Below, piece after piece: positions 21,369 to 24,576 of a stretch of DNA of 24,576 nt. The position numbers and the translations under genes are program-made. The DNA lies in the NCBI GenBank assembly GCA_001780895.1, contig MFJJ01000059.1, positions 448-25,023 on the forward strand. The letters run 5' to 3'. The notes below the pieces were generated by a model, which saw only the letters and a list, made by a program, of their open reading frames with translations, did no database searches and had not been told where the DNA came from. How positions within the stretch are numbered: position 1 is the first letter of the stretch; each line of letters starts with the position of its first letter. Source of the DNA: Candidatus Gottesmanbacteria bacterium RIFCSPHIGHO2_01_FULL_46_14. GTDB lineage: Bacteria > Patescibacteriota > Microgenomatia > UBA10105 > UBA927.

Positions 21369-21374
21369 CACTGT

Positions 21375-22556
21375 CTAGTTCTGTGTGGGTATTATTTTTG
21401 TTGGTACCAGGAAAAGAAGTGTCAGAATTCCTGCTATCGCGCTCAGTGCACCAAAAACAAATACAGCCGGGTGACTGACATGGTCCCACAATTGCCCGGC
21501 AACGATACTGGCAACGAGTCCCGAAAGTCCGACGGCCGTTGAGTACCAGCCTATACTGCTTGCCCGAAGTCTTTGCGGGACAAAGTCACTGGCAAATGCC
21601 TTTCCTACAGAACGGTAGGTTCCCTGAAACACTCCGTACAGAGCAAACAAGAATGCGATAAGCCAGATATTTTGACTATAGGCAAATCCGAGATATGTTA
21701 CGAGGTAGATGCCAAAAGAAGCCAGAAGGATGTTTTTCCGACCGAACGTATCGGATAAAAATCCCGAAGGGTATGATATGAGCGCGGCTATGAGGTTGAA
21801 AATCGCATAAATGAATATCGTTCCTTCGAGAGATACGCCAATATTTTTCGTTTGGAGTATTAAGAATGCATTGCTGGAGTTTCCGAGACCAAAGACTGCA
21901 GTAACGACGAGATAGTTCCAATATTCTCTGGGAAAGCGACCAATAGGGCTAACAAGTTTAACTTTTGCCTCAACTGCAACTGGATGTTCTTTAACGAGAA
22001 GAAGGGCAAAGACCGCCAAAAGACCGGGAATGAGGGCGAGATAAAAAATAGAACGGATATCAACATGGAGCGAAAATAAGAGGAATATGGCAAGCAGTGG
22101 CCCCAAAAAAGCACCTAAGTTATCTCCGATACCTTCGAGACCAAACGCTTTGCCCCGGTTGTTCTCCGTGGCAGATCCGGCTATTAATGCATCTCTGGGA
22201 GCAGATCGTATACCGGAGCTCAGTCGATCCATAAAACGCGCTCCTAATACACCCTGCCAGGATGATGCGAGTCCGATGAACGGTTTTGAGATTGCGGCCA
22301 AAAGATATCCGATCAATGCAATAGACTTTCGTTTTTGAAGCTTATCGGAAAGCCATCCGGAGAATCCCTGGATGATATTTTGCGTGGCTTGTGCAATGCC
22401 CTCGATAAGTCCAACGATGCTCCCGCCGGCTTGTAGATTTTGTGTTAAAAAAACCGGGAGGACGGGATAGAGCATTTCCGTGGAAATATCGGCAAACAGC
22501 GAAGCAAATGCCAGAAGAAATGTATTTTTGGAAAGTCCCTTAAAATACTTTTCCAT
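21375..22556 (-). CDS. Major facilitator superfamily transporter
   Basis: This is a 393-residue protein with about 12 hydrophobic segments in two halves. The MFS loop 2-3 motif is seen as GWLSDKLQKRKS (D71) and its counterpart in the second half as PSGFLSDTFGRKN. The first helix has the acidic pattern FADISTEMLYPVLPVFL, typical of a group of predicted drug or metal exporters (YfmO-like). The substrate is not deducible. The extended -10 on the minus strand (TGC-TACACT, 22573-22565) is 8 nt before the ATG. Divergent from the NYN gene with only 41 bp between the two predicted translation starts. Confidence 0.88.
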   Translation of the reverse strand: MEKYFKGLSKNTFLLAFASLFADISTEMLYPVLPVFLTQNLQAGGSIVGLIEGIAQATQNIIQGFSGWLSDKLQKRKSIALIGYLLAAISKPFIGLASSWQGVLGARFMDRLSSGIRSAPRDALIAGSATENNRGKAFGLEGIGDNLGAFLGPLLAIFLLFSLHVDIRSIFYLALIPGLLAVFALLLVKEHPVAVEAKVKLVSPIGRFPREYWNYLVVTAVFGLGNSSNAFLILQTKNIGVSLEGTIFIYAIFNLIAALISYPSGFLSDTFGRKNILLASFGIYLVTYLGFAYSQNIWLIAFLFALYGVFQGTYRSVGKAFASDFVPQRLRASSIGWYSTAVGLSGLVASIVAGQLWDHVSHPAVFVFGALSAIAGILTLLFLVPTKIIPTQN

Positions 22557-22573
22557 TGATTTCTAGTGTAGCA
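22557..22573 (-). promoter_or_regulatory. Extended -10 promoter of the MFS gene
   Basis: TGC-TACACT on the minus strand (22573-22565), eight bases, then ATG 22556: leaderless or a 1-2 nt leader. It is divergent from and 12 bp away from the NYN promoter box. Confidence 0.6.
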
Positions 22574-22582
22574 CAGCCGCTA

Positions 22583-22597
22583 TGGTACAATCGCTCC
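22583..22597 (+). promoter_or_regulatory. Extended -10 promoter of the NYN gene
   Basis: TGG-TACAAT at 22583-22591 followed by six bases and an ATG (22598) that opens a five-codon ORF rather than the NYN gene itself. The geometry equals that of the leaderless genes. Confidence 0.65.
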
Positions 22598-22615
22598 ATG
22601 AACCTAAAGATATGA
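22598..22615 (+). CDS. Five-codon leaderless leader ORF coupled to the NYN gene
   Basis: ATG 22598 sits exactly 6 nt after the -10 box. It encodes M-N-L-K-I and stops at TGA 22613-22615, overlapping the NYN ATG (22612-22614) as ATGA. A ribosome loading on the leaderless AUG would terminate on the NYN start and could reinitiate there. The geometry is seen in sequence; translation is inference. Confidence 0.35.
   Translation: MNLKI
22612..22612 (+). other. NYN gene start choice
   Basis: ATG 22612 is preferred over the in-frame ATG 22582, which lies upstream of the -10 box and so would not be transcribed from this promoter. MKTFVFVDAANL is also the natural beginning of the NYN fold. Confidence 0.7.
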
Positions 22616-23247
22616 AAACCTTCGTATTTGTTGATGCGGCGAATTTATTTTATGGTGGGGAAAAGAGTCTCGGTTGGAAAATTGATTATCGTAAATTATT
22701 GTTATATTTGAAAAAACGGTATCAAGCCAAGAAAGTATTTTATTTCGGAGGCGTGGAAATACACGACTATCCCTACGATTATATAACCAATGATTCTGTT
22801 TCCGTTGAAAAAGTATCAAAATATTTATCGAGGTACATTAAAACAAACGCAAAAAAGTTTGACGAGGCCAGATTGATTCTTCTGTCGCGACATGTGCAAC
22901 GCACTAAATTTTATATCAAACTCCAAACGTTTGGATATCAACTCGTTATGAAACCGGTCAAGTTATATGTTCAGCCAGACGGATCGACTCATCGCAAAGC
23001 AAACTGCGATGTGGATATGGCGTTTTATCTCATGAAAGAAAAAGACCGTTTTGACCGCGTTCTTATTCTATCCGGTGACGGGGATTTTCTGCCGGTACTA
23101 AAATATCTTCGGCACATCGGCAAGGACGTGCTTGTCTTAGCTCGAGGCAAGCGGACCGCCAGGGAAATCCGTCAATTCGCCGGGGCAAGATTTACTGACT
23201 TTGAGTACCTTAAGATGCTATTACAGATGAAAGAGAAGAGCAAATAA
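22612..23247 (+). CDS. NYN-domain (LabA/PIN-like) ribonuclease-type protein
   Basis: This is a 211-residue cytoplasmic protein. The PIN-like metal site is visible: D8 and N11 in FVDAANLF, D133 and D135 in KANCDVDMAFYLM, and D156/D158 in LILSGDGDF. This is the LabA/DUF88/Limkain-type NYN fold, whose members are RNA- or DNA-cleaving nucleases; the substrate is unknown. The tail is lysine-rich. Translation may be coupled to a five-codon leader ORF. A small hairpin follows 3 nt after the stop. Confidence 0.9.
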   Translation: MKTFVFVDAANLFYGGEKSLGWKIDYRKLLLYLKKRYQAKKVFYFGGVEIHDYPYDYITNDSVSVEKVSKYLSRYIKTNAKKFDEARLILLSRHVQRTKFYIKLQTFGYQLVMKPVKLYVQPDGSTHRKANCDVDMAFYLMKEKDRFDRVLILSGDGDFLPVLKYLRHIGKDVLVLARGKRTAREIRQFAGARFTDFEYLKMLLQMKEKSK

Positions 23248-23249
23248 AA

Positions 23250-23279
23250 ATGGGGAGACTCATATAGAATCTTCCCCAT
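23250..23279 (+). terminator. Possible hairpin terminator after the NYN gene
   Basis: ATGGGGA (23250-23256) pairs with TCCCCAT (23273-23279) around a 16 nt loop, 3 nt after the stop codon. Only a short GTTTAG follows rather than a T-run, so termination is uncertain. Confidence 0.4.
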
Positions 23280-23331
23280 GTTTAGTACGTATACATTACC
23301 AGAAAGAATGGACTTTGTCAATGAATCGTGA

Positions 23332-23709
23332 ATCGCCATAACAAAACAGGTATTTCCTTATGTGGTTCTTGGAGTAGGGATTGGCGCTCTAATTCATGGA
23401 TTTGTACCTTCAAGTATGGTTGAAAAGTATCTGTCTACAAGGGAGTGGTGGGCTGTGCCGCTTGCAACCCTCTTGGGAAGTCCGCTATACGCAAATTCGG
23501 TAAGCGTAATTCCAGTGATGGAGGCATTAGTGGGTAAGGGAGTCCCAATAGGGACAGCGTTAGCGTTTATGACCGCTATCGTAACAGTTTCAATTCCAGA
23601 AGGCATGATACTTAAAAAGGTTATGAAGTGGCAACTTTTGGGAATGTTTTTCGGAATAACCATTATCGGAATAATCATCATGGGTTATATTCTGAATTGG
23701 ATTATTTAG
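23332..23709 (+). pseudogene. C-terminal fragment of a DUF318/YraQ-like permease
   Basis: The frame opens after TGA 23329-23331 and reads IAITKQVFPYVVLGVGIGAL onwards to 23709. It matches only the C-terminal half of PF03773 permeases (predicted metal or metalloid exporters): HGFVP, the PLYANSVSVIPVMEAL segment and SIPEGMILKKVM. The N-terminal half is missing and no homologous sequence is seen between 23248 and 23331. GTG 23362 or an ATT/ATA could start a 4-helix half-protein, so expression is not excluded. It is most simply a 5'-truncated remnant. Confidence 0.7.
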
Positions 23710-23726
23710 TTAATCAAATTCATTAG

Positions 23727-23744
23727 TTGTATAATTCTGTAAAT
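23727..23744 (+). promoter_or_regulatory. -10-like box before the frameshifted small ORF
   Basis: TATAAT at 23730-23735 with TG directly before it, 9 nt before ATG 23745. Spacing is 2-3 nt longer than in the leaderless set. Confidence 0.4.
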
Positions 23745-23908
23745 ATGGGGTTTAATCTTAAGGTTGGCACAATCAACGGAAAAACCAATATTTAGAATTT
23801 CACTTCAGTTTTAAGCCTCCTAACCCTAGAAAAGAGAGAATAATCGTTGAACGTAACGCACTCGGCAGGATAATCCACTCAGCCCCTCCTCATTTAAATT
23901 TTAAGTGA
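23745..23908 (+). pseudogene. Small ORF broken by a -1 frameshift
   Basis: ATG 23745 reads 16 codons (MGFNLKVGTINGKTNI) to TAG 23793. The next frame is then open for 37 codons (EFHFSFKPPNPRKERIIVER and on) to TGA 23906-23908. One added base, for example in the five-A run at 23780-23784, would join them into a ~54-residue protein. The codons and the composition of the second part look like real coding sequence. I do not recognise the family. It could also be a sequencing error or a programmed shift. Confidence 0.5.
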
Positions 23909-23946
23909 TTTTAGAACCTAAGGTTATAGGGTTATTCTTATAGATT

Positions 23947-23961
23947 TGATACAATATCATT
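23947..23961 (+). promoter_or_regulatory. Extended -10 promoter of the DsrE-like gene (leaderless)
   Basis: TGA-TACAAT at 23947-23955, six bases, ATG 23962. Confidence 0.7.
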
Positions 23962-24285
23962 ATGAAACTTGGGACAATTCTTTCAACTAATAATGCTGAA
24001 ACCAACTGGAACGCTTTTAGATTAGCAAACTTAGCCTTATCCAAAGGTGATACTGTATCTATTTTTCTTGTCAGCGAGGGCGTGGAGTACCAACTGGCAA
24101 GTTCTCCCAAGTTTAACATCAAAGAACAAGTTGAAAGGTTTTTGTCGTCTGACAAGGCACAGATTATCGCCTGTGGTACTTGTCTGACAATCAGAAAACA
24201 AGGTAGCACTAAAGAGTGCCCTGAGGGTAGCATTGAAGACTTGTATCGTTTGGTTGCCGAAAGCGATAAAGTCCTTACCTTTTGA
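23962..24285 (+). CDS. DsrE/DsrF-like sulfur-related protein
   Basis: This is a 107-residue cytoplasmic protein with the DsrE alpha/beta pattern: N-terminal strand MKLGTILSTN, a helix with NWNAFRLANLALSKGD, strand VSIFLVSEGVE, and the Cys segment ACGTCLTIRKQG (C71, C74) then ECPEG (C86). DsrE-family members carry sulfur on a cysteine or are linked to sulfur relay; C71 or C74 is the likely reactive residue. No other sulfur-relay genes are visible in the window. Secreted-protein gene follows 13 bp later. Confidence 0.85.
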   Translation: MKLGTILSTNNAETNWNAFRLANLALSKGDTVSIFLVSEGVEYQLASSPKFNIKEQVERFLSSDKAQIIACGTCLTIRKQGSTKECPEGSIEDLYRLVAESDKVLTF

Positions 24286-24298
24286 AAGTGAGTAAACT

Positions 24299-24576
24299 AT
24301 GAAAAAAGTGTTACTGATTACAATTCTTTCATTTACTTTGTTGCTAACCCCATCTTCAGCTTTTGCTCAAGGAATGATGGGTAACTGGACTAGCTCACCA
24401 TCATCCGTGACCTCTGATGACCACACAGCCCGCGAAGAAGCTGAAGGAAAAGAGGTTTGGGATAAGCTTCAAGCAAAACAGCTTGAGTGCAAAAATCTTA
24501 CCGATGACAATTATGCAGTACTTGGCGAGTATTTCATGGGTCAATCAATTGGCAATGCTGAAAGGCACGCCGCTAT
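24299..24576 (+). CDS. Secreted small protein, 3' partial
   Basis: The frame from ATG 24299 runs off the window after about 92 residues. It has a clear signal peptide: MKK, a hydrophobic core to about residue 19, and a likely SPase I cut after SSAFA (position 23). The mature part starts QGMMGNW and continues with a charged helix (HTAREEAEGKEVWDKLQAKQLECKNL) and GEYFMGQSIGN. It resembles small Met/Gly-rich, cysteine-bearing envelope proteins seen in small-genome bacteria; function unknown. It is likely co-transcribed with the DsrE-like gene. Confidence 0.75.
   Translation, partial: MKKVLLITILSFTLLLTPSSAFAQGMMGNWTSSPSSVTSDDHTAREEAEGKEVWDKLQAKQLECKNLTDDNYAVLGEYFMGQSIGNAERHAA

Noticed and set aside
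1..24576. UGA recoding to glycine
   Set aside because: Many intact genes (for example cysS, thyA overlap, folate genes, DsrE-like) end at TGA at the expected position.

Overview
The window looks like chromosomal DNA of an ultra-small bacterium of the Candidate Phyla Radiation (Patescibacteria), most like a Microgenomates-type lineage. This placement is an inference. It rests on dense packing with 1-4 nt gaps or overlaps, many short membrane-anchored or secreted proteins, a stand-alone TrpR/YerC-like regulator, COG4315 and DsrE-like small proteins, and many genes whose start codon sits 6-7 nt after an extended -10 box, implying leaderless mRNA. TGA is used as a stop throughout, so UGA recoding (Gracilibacteria/Absconditabacteria type) does not apply. 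I saw no rRNA, tRNA, CRISPR array or insertion sequence.

Layout. 1-3553: the tail of an upstream gene, a GT-C-like polytopic membrane protein, a TrpR-superfamily regulator bracketed by two copies of a 26-28 bp palindrome, and cysS. 3554-9635: a small anchored protein, then an OmpR/histidine kinase pair followed by an export-type operon (HlyD/MacA-like adaptor, MacB-like ATPase, MacB-like permease, small anchored protein, type-1 copper cupredoxin). A TTCAGC-N5-TTCAGC direct repeat lies upstream of both the regulator and the adaptor and is the likely regulator operator. 9691-13000: a DinD/BRO-N-like protein, an anchored protein, a MazG-like / triple zinc-ribbon / hypothetical operon, and a degenerate Nudix gene on the minus strand. 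13005-15312: an RRM RNA-binding protein coupled to obg, then a quinone-oxidoreductase-like gene. 15309-18595: a one-carbon cluster (5-formyl-THF cyclo-ligase, thyA, folA, and convergent folC), with thyA bracketed by two 68-69 bp REP-like elements. 18638-20730: DUF1761-like, CutA-like, Nudix, DUF2000-like and cupin genes. 20826-22556 (minus): a COG4315 secreted-repeat protein and an MFS transporter. 22598-24576: an NYN-domain protein, a 5'-truncated DUF318 permease, a frameshifted small ORF, a DsrE-like protein and the start of a secreted protein.

How the genes work together. The two-component system probably senses an envelope signal (copper is suggested by the cupredoxin) and drives itself and the MacAB-like pump through a shared operator. 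The folate genes form a cycle that makes dTMP, regenerates THF and polyglutamylates it, with no de novo folate synthesis genes in view. Two repeat families stand out. One is the ATGTTCTAGAACAT-centred palindrome, four copies, two of which flank the TrpR-like gene. The other is the REP-like element, whose two hairpins show compensatory changes. The last 1.3 kb looks like decaying or recently rearranged accessory DNA.
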